A stretch of 7,909 bases of DNA, from the NCBI GenBank assembly GCA_937916365.1, contig CALFSY010000015.1:1-7909 (forward strand). Direction: 5' to 3'. The notes under the pieces are model-generated. The model saw nothing but the letters and a program-made list of their open reading frames with translations. It was not told the DNA's origin and ran no database searches. Positions 1 through 6,637 of the stretch are shown here, in pieces. Numbering within the stretch: the first letter of the stretch is position 1; each line of letters starts with the position of its first letter. The DNA is from an uncultured Jannaschia sp. (GTDB lineage: Bacteria; Pseudomonadota; Alphaproteobacteria; Rhodobacterales; Rhodobacteraceae). Both the position numbers and the translations under genes were made by a program.

Positions 1-1011
1 GGGTTCGATTGTGCCTTGGTCATGGTGAGGTTCGTCCGGATTTTCATCTTGCCAAAGCCGCTGGGCAATTTGGTTTGCCTCTGCCGCAACCAACGAAGGT
101 GGCACATCAAAAACCATTTGATCGTCTAATTGATCCAAAAGCATGCGTTTGGTTACCTGCCGCGCCGCACTGGCATATTCGGTTTTCAAACGTTCTGTGA
201 TTTGTTCTGTTAAGGCGTTCAGGTCATCTGCTCCGAATTTTTTCGCCAACTCATCGTCGATTGCAGCCGGAACCGGTTGCCGCACCTCTTTGACGTTACA
301 GGAAAAAACGGCGTCTTTGCCGGCCAATTCCTTTGCGCCATAATCATCGGGAAATGTTACATTGACATCTTTTTGTGTGCCGGCGGCTACCCCGATCAAC
401 TGTGCCTCAAATCCCGGGATAAAACTGCCCGATCCTAGGATAAGCGCAAAATCTTCTGCTGTGCCACCTTCGAAAGGTTCATCATCAATTTTGCCAATAA
501 AATCAATAATAATTTGATCACCATCGGCGGCCACGCCATCCTCTTTCAGTGCAAAATTTTGCGCATTTTTGGCCAGATCGTTTAGCGCATCATGCACATC
601 CGATTCGGCAGGGATGACGGACAATCGTTCAATGTTAAGGGCTTTATAATCAACCTCAGGGATAGGGGGCAGTTTTTCATAGGCCATCGTAACGACGACA
701 TCGTCCCCTTCTTTCCAATCTTTGTTGGTCATTTTCACGTCGGGTTGCGCAGCGGGGCGGTCGCCGGTTTCATCCAGATGCCCTTTCACCGCGCTTTCAA
801 TGGCCTCTTCAATCACATCCCCCATAACGCGGGGACCAAACTGTTTTTTCAACACGGCCATGGGTATCTTGCCTTTGCGAAACCCCTTCATCTGAATTTC
901 GGGGCGCGCTTCGGACAGTTTTGTATCAATACGGGCCGTTAGGTCCGCACCTGGAATGGTAATTTCATACGCGCGCTTTAGGCCCTGGGCCAAGGTTTCG
1001 GTGATGTGCAT
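1..1011 (-). CDS. tig: Trigger factor (ribosome-associated chaperone / peptidyl-prolyl isomerase), 3' end missing
   Basis: Trigger factor binds at the ribosome exit tunnel, shields nascent chains and carries an FKBP-type prolyl isomerase domain; it acts in the cytoplasm. Reading the minus strand from the ATG at 1011-1009 gives 337 open codons beginning MHITETLAQGLKRAYEITI. The ribosome-docking signature GFRKGKIP lies at residues 43-50, where the family usually has it. The ribosome-binding domain covers about residues 1-115. An FKBP-like domain spans about 155-245, including a GSGSFIPGFE segment. The helical C-terminal chaperone arm begins near 250 and is cut by the window edge; full-length relatives are about 440 residues, so roughly 100 are missing. 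A GAGGA-type ribosome binding site just upstream supports this start. The gene is divergent from the glycosyltransferase operon and appears to be a separate housekeeping unit. The identification is secure. Confidence 0.96.
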   Translation of the reverse strand, partial: MHITETLAQGLKRAYEITIPGADLTARIDTKLSEARPEIQMKGFRKGKIPMAVLKKQFGPRVMGDVIEEAIESAVKGHLDETGDRPAAQPDVKMTNKDWKEGDDVVVTMAYEKLPPIPEVDYKALNIERLSVIPAESDVHDALNDLAKNAQNFALKEDGVAADGDQIIIDFIGKIDDEPFEGGTAEDFALILGSGSFIPGFEAQLIGVAAGTQKDVNVTFPDDYGAKELAGKDAVFSCNVKEVRQPVPAAIDDELAKKFGADDLNALTEQITERLKTEYASAARQVTKRMLLDQLDDQMVFDVPPSLVAAEANQIAQRLWQDENPDEPHHDQGTIEP

Positions 1012-1014
1012 GAG

Positions 1015-1019
1015 TCCTC
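1015..1019 (-). promoter_or_regulatory. Ribosome binding site of tig
   Basis: On the minus strand GAGGA ends three bases before the ATG of trigger factor. The spacing is a little short, but this is the only purine-rich match near the start, and it supports initiation at 1011. Confidence 0.6.
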
Positions 1020-1207
1020 GCGTGGAAAATATTTGGAATTAATCTAAGGGTGGTGCGGGTAAAGACACACTGTTCCAAATTCACCTACCCGTTTAGAATT
1101 CGATAAACTTTTAGGGGCCTACCAAACGACGTGCAAGCGGAATTGGGCAATCATTTAATGTGTCCAGCATACCAGGATTGCCACCGCATCTTACCATGGC
1201 TTGGTCG

Positions 1208-1236
1208 TTGCCCTTTAGGTGCACGCAGGTTAGAAA
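1208..1236 (+). promoter_or_regulatory. Possible sigma-70-type promoter of the glycosyltransferase operon
   Basis: TTGCCC at 1208-1213 and TAGAAA at 1231-1236 each match four of six consensus bases and are separated by 17 bp. Transcription would begin near 1243, about 30 bases before the first start codon. Such weak matches are common by chance, so this is only a candidate. Confidence 0.3.
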
Positions 1237-1275
1237 TATGTTTAATAATTCTTTGGCAGTTTACCTAATCTTGTG

Positions 1276-2076
1276 ATGATCGACCAATACCCCATCTCTG
1301 ATAAGCAGCCCGATACAATCGCGCCTCGTTTTGCCATTGTCATTCCCATGCTCGACGAAGCGGCCGGTGCGCCAGATTTGTTGCGCGAATGTGTGCGTGT
1401 GGCCGAATCCATAGGACCATATGAAATTTGTATCACAAACGATGGATCCAGCGATGAAACCGGCGCGGTGTTAGCGGCGTTTCGCACCGCCAATCCCAGA
1501 ACGTGTTTGACCATCGTCACACATGCGCAGTCCGCTGGTCAATCTGCGGCCCTACATACGGCGGTAAAGGCCGCCCGTGCGCCGATTATATGCACGCTTG
1601 ACGGTGATGGGCAAAACCCACCGGCGGAATTGCCCGCGCTGCTGGCCCCGTTTTTGGCCGAAACATCCGACCCTACCTTGGGTTTGGTGGCCGGTCAGCG
1701 GGCAAAGCGCAATGACCCAGTGCACAAACGTTTGGCATCCAGAGCCGCAAATGCAATTCGAGGGTGGTTGTTGCGCGATAACACTCGCGACAGTGGGTGC
1801 GGGCTAAAAGCCTATCGCCGCGATGCCTATCTGGCACTGCCTTATTTCAACCATATGCACCGGTTTTTACCGGCGCTATTTTTGCGGGATGGGTGGCGTA
1901 TTATGCACGTTGATGTTGCCCATCGCCCCCGTGCAGCGGGACGATCAAAATACACCAATCTTGGTCGCGCATTGTCCGGCATTAGTGATTTATTAGGTGT
2001 TGCCTGGTTGATCCGGCGCAAACGTATGATCGGGGCGGCGGATGTGATTATTTCGCGCCCCGCAGCGGAGGCATAA
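1276..2076 (+). CDS. GT2 family polyprenyl-phosphate glycosyltransferase (DPM1/GtrB/ArnC-like)
   Basis: Family 2 glycosyltransferases of this type move a sugar from a nucleotide donor to polyprenyl phosphate at the cytoplasmic face of the inner membrane. Visible GT-A motifs, counted from the ATG at 1276, are IVIPMLDE at 21-28, the nucleotide-binding NDGSSDET at 55-62, and the metal-binding DGDGQNPP at 109-116 with D109 and D111 as the DxD pair. GQRAKRND (140-147), RDSGCGLKAYRR (171-182) and a later HRPRAAGRSKY are typical of the DPM1-like subgroup. The protein has 266 residues and lacks the two strong C-terminal membrane helices of GtrB or ArnC, so it is probably peripheral. An in-frame stop at 1246-1248 limits the start to GTG 1273 or the adjacent ATG 1276; neither has a clear ribosome binding site and ATG was chosen. 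The stop overlaps the next start by one base. Neither the donor sugar nor the acceptor can be read from sequence. Confidence 0.9.
   Translation: MIDQYPISDKQPDTIAPRFAIVIPMLDEAAGAPDLLRECVRVAESIGPYEICITNDGSSDETGAVLAAFRTANPRTCLTIVTHAQSAGQSAALHTAVKAARAPIICTLDGDGQNPPAELPALLAPFLAETSDPTLGLVAGQRAKRNDPVHKRLASRAANAIRGWLLRDNTRDSGCGLKAYRRDAYLALPYFNHMHRFLPALFLRDGWRIMHVDVAHRPRAAGRSKYTNLGRALSGISDLLGVAWLIRRKRMIGAADVIISRPAAEA
2067..2071 (+). promoter_or_regulatory. Strong ribosome binding site of the LAB_N gene, inside the GT2 gene
   Basis: GGAGG lies four bases before the ATG at 2076, within the last codons of the GT2 gene. Together with the one-base TAATG overlap it indicates efficient or coupled translation of the small membrane protein. 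Confidence 0.7.
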
Positions 2077-2432
2077 TGCAAGAATGGTTGTTTAACTTAT
2101 TCGCGATCGACAACTGGGCAGAGTTTTGGTGGGTTATCCTTGGCTTTACCGCACAAATGATGTTCACAGCACGGTTTTTGGTGCAATGGATCGCTTCGGA
2201 ACGGGTGCGCCGGTCTTATGTGCCCGTTGCTTTTTGGTATTTATCAATCCTAGGCGGGGCATTGTTATTATCTTATGCGATTTACCGGAAGGACATCGTC
2301 TTTATTTCCGGGCAGGCACTGGGCCTGATCGTTTATATCCGTAATCTTGCGTTGATCTTTCGCGCGCGGCGTGAAGACACCGTCACACAGCAAACGCAAG
2401 ATGACGCCGTGGCCGATGCGCCGTTCAAATAA
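2076..2432 (+). CDS. Stand-alone LAB_N-domain (lipid-A-disaccharide synthase N-terminal domain) membrane protein
   Basis: This 118-residue protein matches the LAB_N family (recalled as PF07578), a domain named because it is fused to LpxB in some bacteria but often found alone beside glycosyltransferases. Three membrane segments are visible, at about residues 17-39, 50-70 and 73-96. The conserved pattern is clear: Q27, F30, R33-F34, VQW at 36-38, S41-E42, S47, P50, FW at 53-54, S57, YA at 67-68, D73, GQ at 79-80, and IVYIRN at 85-90. The charged tail after about 96 is probably cytoplasmic. From memory, the family is grouped with the MtN3/SemiSWEET/PQ-loop three-helix bundles, which suggests a dimeric transporter fold. 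Its place between a lipid-linked sugar synthase and a GT-C transferase suggests that it flips or supports the lipid-linked sugar, but this is inference and no enzymatic residues are evident. It is not LpxB, because the catalytic part is absent. Its stop directly abuts the next ATG. Confidence 0.88.
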   Translation: MQEWLFNLFAIDNWAEFWWVILGFTAQMMFTARFLVQWIASERVRRSYVPVAFWYLSILGGALLLSYAIYRKDIVFISGQALGLIVYIRNLALIFRARREDTVTQQTQDDAVADAPFK

Positions 2433-4076
2433 ATGATGGTGCGCGCAAAAATGGCGCGTTTTGCCCCTGTTTTGATTTTTTTGGTCGCGTTTATCGCATT
2501 TGCCGTTGGTATTGCCGATGTGCCGGTGATTGACCGGGACGAGGCGCGTTTTGCCCAGGCCGCGCGACAAATGGTTGAAACGGGTGATTATATCGATATT
2601 CGGTTCCACGACGGCCCGCGGCATAACAAACCAATCGGCATTTATTGGTTACAGGCGGGGATGTTACACCTTTTTGCCACAGATGGCATTTGGGTGCATC
2701 GTTTGGTTTCCGTCATGGCGGCTGCTTTGGCCGTGCTAGCAACCATGTGGGCCGGGCGACCTTTGGTTGGGCAACGCGCGGCGCTGTGGGGGGGCATTGT
2801 GTTGGCCAGCATCTTTATGGTGCATGCCGAGGCACGCCTTGCCAAAACCGATGCCGCGCTGTTGTTGTCAATCATCGTGGCGATGGGGGCATTGGCCCGT
2901 GTTTGGACAAACGGCGTGGTCAAACCATCGGTGGCCGCCGTATTCTGGACATCGCTGGCCGTGGGGTTTTTAATCAAAGGTCCAATCATCCTGATGCCCG
3001 TAGGGGGCGCGGTTTTGTGGTGCTCTGCCCGCGCGGGGGGGGTGCGTTGGATGGCCGGGTTGCGGCCAGTTTGGGGCGTGGCGTGGGCGTTGGCGTTGAT
3101 CGTGCCATGGTATGCCGCCATTATATGGAGGACCGAGGGCGGTTTTTTAACTGACAGTTTGATCGGTGATCTGACCAACAAAATCACCACCCGGGATGAG
3201 GCCGATGGCACCCCACCGGGCACCTATCTGATCGCATTTTGGTTTACGTTTTGGCCCTGGGTGATCTTGGCCCCCATGGCCGCCCTATGGGCATGGCAGA
3301 ACCGGCGGGAAACAGCCGTAGCATTTTTATTCGGATGGATCATCCCAACATGGGTGATTTTTGAGATCGTGCCCACGAAACTCATCCATTACACGCTTCC
3401 CACATATCCGGCAGTGGCCCTGATATGCGGGGCCGTTTTAACCGACGTGATCACAGGAAAAATCAAGTTTCAGGGCTGGCCCGCCCATGTTGGGCTCACG
3501 CTTGCCGGTGTTGTGGGGATTGCGTTTATTGCCTTGGCCCTTGTGGCACCGCGGGCTTGGGGTGACGAGGTGCATCCCCTGGCGATCATTGGGGCGATTT
3601 CGGCGGGTTTTATGGGTATTATGGGGGCTGTGTGGTTGTATCGCGCCCAAACCATACAGGCAGCCATCGCCATCGCCCTGTCTGGTGTTGTGATGATGGG
3701 GGGGCTTTTTGCCCTTACCCTACCGTCATTGTCACAGCTTTGGATCGCGCCACGTTTGCAACAAGCACTGGTCGCCCATGCGTGTTTACGCGGGCCAGTT
3801 ACCATTGTTGGGTTTCATGAACCGTCCACGATTTTTACCTTTGGCCGTGACACCCGCCTTGATAATGTCGAAGGCGCCTTGGCCTATCTGGCGCACACAC
3901 CAAACGCCGCTGCGTGGATTCCGGCCGCGGATTTAGCGGCCCTGGGCATCGACCCCACGGGCGGCATTGCCGATGTGACCGAGGTGCGGGGTATAAACTA
4001 TTCAAACGGGCGTCATGTCATCTTACGCTTGGTTGTGTCGCCGGGGCGCCCGGCCCCTACCGCCCCGTGTGATTAA
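2433..4076 (+). CDS. ArnT-like GT-C glycosyltransferase (GT39/GT83 type, integral membrane)
   Basis: These proteins use a polyprenyl-phosphate-linked sugar at the periplasmic face of the inner membrane and transfer it to lipid A, core oligosaccharide or another envelope acceptor. The protein has 547 residues, close to the usual length. An N-terminal helix at about 10-28 is followed by a periplasmic loop with DRDEARFAQAARQM (34-47), containing the acidic DE pair expected in the GT-C active site, then METGDYIDIR-like and NKPIGIYWLQ (65-74) segments matching the ArnT KPP.YYW region. About a dozen further hydrophobic segments follow, and a soluble C-terminal part begins near residue 440. The start abuts the stop of the LAB_N gene, so translation is probably coupled; there is no clear ribosome binding site. 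ATGs at 2436 and 2451 are alternatives. A run of eight G at 3035-3042 and runs of seven at 2788-2794 and 3698-3704 are present with the frame intact. The sugar and acceptor are unknown. Confidence 0.87.
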   Translation: MMVRAKMARFAPVLIFLVAFIAFAVGIADVPVIDRDEARFAQAARQMVETGDYIDIRFHDGPRHNKPIGIYWLQAGMLHLFATDGIWVHRLVSVMAAALAVLATMWAGRPLVGQRAALWGGIVLASIFMVHAEARLAKTDAALLLSIIVAMGALARVWTNGVVKPSVAAVFWTSLAVGFLIKGPIILMPVGGAVLWCSARAGGVRWMAGLRPVWGVAWALALIVPWYAAIIWRTEGGFLTDSLIGDLTNKITTRDEADGTPPGTYLIAFWFTFWPWVILAPMAALWAWQNRRETAVAFLFGWIIPTWVIFEIVPTKLIHYTLPTYPAVALICGAVLTDVITGKIKFQGWPAHVGLTLAGVVGIAFIALALVAPRAWGDEVHPLAIIGAISAGFMGIMGAVWLYRAQTIQAAIAIALSGVVMMGGLFALTLPSLSQLWIAPRLQQALVAHACLRGPVTIVGFHEPSTIFTFGRDTRLDNVEGALAYLAHTPNAAAWIPAADLAALGIDPTGGIADVTEVRGINYSNGRHVILRLVVSPGRPAPTAPCD

Positions 4077-4112
4077 AATTTACCTGGCAAATTTGTGGGA
4101 TTTTAGATCGTA

Positions 4113-4139
4113 TTGTCGTTTTCAGTCTGGAATTATAAG
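4113..4139 (+). promoter_or_regulatory. Possible sigma-70-type promoter of the dehydrogenase-mttB unit
   Basis: TATAAG at 4134-4139 matches five of six bases of a -10 box; TTGTCG at 4113-4118 is a four-of-six -35 match with a short 15 bp spacer. A second -10-like TATAAA lies at 4160-4165 without a good partner. Either would give a leader of roughly 60-85 bases before the ATG at 4229. The call is tentative. Confidence 0.3.
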
Positions 4140-4212
4140 AAGAAAAATTGTTGATTTCGTATAAATTGCGTATCACACCCACGGCGCACATCTGCATGAT
4201 TTTCAAAACACC

Positions 4213-4218
4213 AAGGGG
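4213..4218 (+). promoter_or_regulatory. Ribosome binding site of the dehydrogenase gene
   Basis: AAGGGG ends ten bases before the ATG at 4229. It is the best purine-rich match in the leader and supports that start over the upstream TTG at 4148 and ATG at 4196. Confidence 0.5.
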
Positions 4219-4228
4219 CAAAACAAAA

Positions 4229-6637
4229 ATGAATACCCATTACCGTGTTGTTATTATCGGCGGGGGCGTTGTTGGCGCATCCGTGTTGTATCATTTGGCA
4301 AAATCCGGCTGGACGGATGTGTGTTTGTTGGAACGATCGGTGTTGACGGCGGGGTCATCCTGGCACGCGGCGGGGGGGATACACGCCTTGAACGCGGATC
4401 CAAACATCGCCGCCTTGCAGGCCTATACCATCGACCTGCTGCCACAGATTGAGGCGGAGTCCGGCCAAAACATCGGGTTGCACATGACCGGCGGGTTAAC
4501 CATGGCCGGCACACCCGAACGGTGGGAATGGTTGCAATCGGCCTATCGCACGTTTCAATCCATCGGGATTGAAGATTGTGAATTGGTCACCCCGCAAGAT
4601 GCACAAAAACGCTGCCCCATTATGGCGACCGAGGGGTTATTGGGCGGCATGTGGGCCGATCGTGAAGGGTATGTGGATACCACCGGCACGGTCCATGCCT
4701 ATGCTATCGCCGCCAAAAAGCGCGGCGCCAGTTACTTTGAACACACCAAGGTTGAGGCCCTAGACCAAACACGCGATGGGTGGCGTGTGATCACCGACAA
4801 AGGCACAATCACCTGTCAACATGTGGTCAATGCCGCCGGTTTATGGGCCAAACAGGTGGGGCGCATGGCCGGCGTTGAGCTGCTGGTGTCGCCGCTCAAA
4901 CATCATTACCTAATTTCCGACACCATTCCCGCGCTAGAAGCCCTGGATTTTGAAGTGCCCATGACCGTGGATTTAGAGGGCTTTACCTATCTGCGCCAAG
5001 ATCAAAAGGGGGTTTTGCTGGGCATTTATGAGATTGATCACGAACACTGGGCCATGGATGGTGCACCATGGGATTACGGAATGGAGCTGTTCCAAGAACA
5101 AACCGACCGGATCGAAAAGGAACTGATCCTAGGCTTTGAACGTTATCCCGCGTTGCAAGAGGTTGGCGTGAAAACCTGGGTCAACGGGGCCTTTACCTTT
5201 TCGCCCGATGGCAACCCCTTGGTGGGTGAGGTGCCGGGCAAAAAGGGGTATTGGTGCGCCTGCGCGGTGATGGCCGGCTTTTTACAAGGCGGCGGTGTGG
5301 GCAAATCCCTGGCCGAGCTTATGATTGAGGGCGAGGCCGAGGCCGATATTTACGGTATGGATGTGGCCCGTTACGGCCCTTGGGCAGAAAACAAAGACTA
5401 CATTCGCCAAACCACGGGGCAGTTTTATTCGCGCCGGTTTGTGATGACATATCCCAACGAACAACTGCCTGCGGGCCGCCCGTTGAAACGTGCGCCGGCC
5501 TATTCCGATATGGCCGCCGCCGGCGCACAATGGGGCCAATCATGGGACATGGAGGTGCCGCTTTATTTCGCCCATGCCCCCGATTTTGTGGAAACGCCCA
5601 CGCTTAAACGCTCTAACGCATTTCCCATTGTGGCTGAAGAGTGCAAAACAACGCGGCAAGATGTGGGGTTGCTTGATATTTCCGCCTTTTCGCGGTTCGA
5701 GGTTACGGGGCCAAACGCCGAACGTTGGCTTGACCATATGATGGCCTCAACCCTGCCAAAGCCGGGGCGCGCGCGGCTGGCCCCCATGTTGGCTCCCGAT
5801 GGGCGCCTCAAAGGCGATTTGACGGTGTTTAACTGGGGCAATGGCACCTGGTGGATCATGGGGTCGTATTATTTGCGCACGTGGCACATGCGGTGGTTCC
5901 AGGATCATTTGCAAGATGGCGTGCGCATTCGCGATCTGGGCGAAGAGGTTTGTGGTTTTTCCCTCTCTGGGCCGAAATCACGTGCGGTGATCGAGGGTCT
6001 AACGGACGGTGCGGTGGGTGATTTGCCGTTCATGGGCATCGGACAGTTTGATATTGGACTGATCCGTGCGCATGTGGCCCGCCTTAGCGTGACCGGCGAA
6101 CTGGGCTATGAAATCAACTGCCGATATGGCGATCATATCACGCTGCGCCGCGCGGTGTTGGCCGCAGGCGCGGATCATGGCATCCGCGAGATTGGGTTTA
6201 ACGCGCTGCTGTCTTTGCGATTGGAAAAATCCTTTGGGATCTGGAATGCAGAGTTTACCCAAGGGTATACCCCTGGTGAAACGGGAATGGACCGTTGGAT
6301 CGCCTGGGACAAAGGGGACTTTGTGGGCCGTGACGCCGCCATTACTGAGCGTGATGGCAACGGGCCGGCCAAAACCCTGGTCACGTTAGAGGTTGACGCA
6401 ACCGATGCGGATGCCAGCGGGTTTGAACCCGTTTGGGAAAATGGCCAGAAAATTGGCTTTGTCACCTCGGGCGGGTATGGGCATACCGTTGATAAATCTC
6501 TGGCCATGGCGTTGATTGACCCCGCCTATGCGGCGGCGGGCACGGACCTATCGGTCCATGTGGTGGGGGCGGAGCGCGCCGCGCGGGTGATCGCGCCCTC
6601 TCCCTATGATCCGACCGGCAAAGCGATGCGCGGATGA
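4229..6637 (+). CDS. FAD-dependent dimethylglycine/sarcosine dehydrogenase family protein with folate-binding GcvT domain
   Basis: Enzymes of this family oxidatively remove an N-methyl group from dimethylglycine, sarcosine or related amines and pass the C1 unit to tetrahydrofolate. The 802-residue protein has an N-terminal DAO-type FAD fold (about 5-370) with GGGVVG at 11-16 and E35 for the ribose. SSWHAAGG (43-50) contains H46, equivalent to the histidine that binds FAD covalently in mammalian dimethylglycine dehydrogenase. A short linker domain (about 375-430) leads to the aminomethyltransferase-like half (about 430-795). There VGLLDISAFSRFEVTGPNA, SVTGELGYEI and EKSFGIWNAEFTQGYTPGE are the recognisable GcvT landmarks, and DFVGRDA with FVTSGGYGHTVDKSLA marks the GCV_T_C domain. 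Length fits two-domain members of about 800-850 residues. ATG 4229 was chosen because the dinucleotide fold starts directly after it, as in relatives. The stop overlaps the MttB start in ATGA, indicating translational coupling. There is no signal peptide, so it is cytoplasmic. Exact substrate is uncertain because this family has many paralogues. Confidence 0.9.
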   Translation: MNTHYRVVIIGGGVVGASVLYHLAKSGWTDVCLLERSVLTAGSSWHAAGGIHALNADPNIAALQAYTIDLLPQIEAESGQNIGLHMTGGLTMAGTPERWEWLQSAYRTFQSIGIEDCELVTPQDAQKRCPIMATEGLLGGMWADREGYVDTTGTVHAYAIAAKKRGASYFEHTKVEALDQTRDGWRVITDKGTITCQHVVNAAGLWAKQVGRMAGVELLVSPLKHHYLISDTIPALEALDFEVPMTVDLEGFTYLRQDQKGVLLGIYEIDHEHWAMDGAPWDYGMELFQEQTDRIEKELILGFERYPALQEVGVKTWVNGAFTFSPDGNPLVGEVPGKKGYWCACAVMAGFLQGGGVGKSLAELMIEGEAEADIYGMDVARYGPWAENKDYIRQTTGQFYSRRFVMTYPNEQLPAGRPLKRAPAYSDMAAAGAQWGQSWDMEVPLYFAHAPDFVETPTLKRSNAFPIVAEECKTTRQDVGLLDISAFSRFEVTGPNAERWLDHMMASTLPKPGRARLAPMLAPDGRLKGDLTVFNWGNGTWWIMGSYYLRTWHMRWFQDHLQDGVRIRDLGEEVCGFSLSGPKSRAVIEGLTDGAVGDLPFMGIGQFDIGLIRAHVARLSVTGELGYEINCRYGDHITLRRAVLAAGADHGIREIGFNALLSLRLEKSFGIWNAEFTQGYTPGETGMDRWIAWDKGDFVGRDAAITERDGNGPAKTLVTLEVDATDADASGFEPVWENGQKIGFVTSGGYGHTVDKSLAMALIDPAYAAAGTDLSVHVVGAERAARVIAPSPYDPTGKAMRG

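Larger units (their letters stand above)
1012..1275. other. Divergent intergenic region between tig and the glycosyltransferase operon
   Basis: About 260 bp, AT-richer than the flanking genes, separate two divergent starts and must hold promoters for both directions. No tRNA, small protein gene with a good start, or recognisable riboswitch was seen. Two perfect short inverted repeats occur: ATTTGGAA at 1031-1038 with TTCCAAAT at 1073-1080, and GGCAATC at 1146-1152 with GATTGCC at 1176-1182. Both have long loops and may be chance. No convincing -35/-10 pair was found for tig. A weak candidate for the rightward operon is listed separately. Confidence 0.7.
4077..4228. other. Intergenic region before the methylated-amine genes
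   Basis: About 150 AT-rich bases separate the GT-C stop from the dehydrogenase start. No intrinsic terminator with a T-tract is seen. A TTG-initiated extension of the next reading frame begins at 4148 but has no ribosome binding site and no family resemblance, so this stretch is treated as leader. Confidence 0.6.

Noticed and set aside
592..942. Plus-strand open frame of 116 codons opposite trigger factor.
   Set aside because: It is antisense to a clearly recognised gene and its translation has no family resemblance; it is a shadow of tig.
1146..1182. Inverted repeat GGCAATC / GATTGCC with a 23-base loop in the tig-glycosyltransferase intergenic region.
   Set aside because: A 7 bp perfect pair with a long loop is expected by chance in a region of this size, and there is no extension of the match on either side.
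2642..3223. Minus-strand open frame of 193 codons opposite the ArnT-like gene.
   Set aside because: It is antisense to a well-supported membrane protein gene and has a biased, low-complexity-like composition, typical of a shadow frame.
4040..4054. GC-only hairpin GCCGGG-GCG-CCCGGC at the end of the ArnT-like gene as a terminator.
   Set aside because: It lies inside the coding sequence and is not followed by a T-tract, so it does not fit an intrinsic terminator.
4205..4224. The leader of the dehydrogenase gene contains ACCAAGGGGCAA, which resembles the 3' core of a glycine riboswitch.
   Set aside because: The other conserved elements, a GGAGAG-type segment and the paired stems, are not present upstream. 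The match also coincides with the ribosome binding site, so it is probably chance, despite the attractive link to glycine-related metabolism.
4148..4228. N-terminal extension of the dehydrogenase reading frame from TTG 4148 (27 extra codons).
   Set aside because: It has no ribosome binding site, is rich in AT leader-like sequence, overlaps possible -10 elements and has no family counterpart. The FAD-binding fold begins right after the ATG at 4229.
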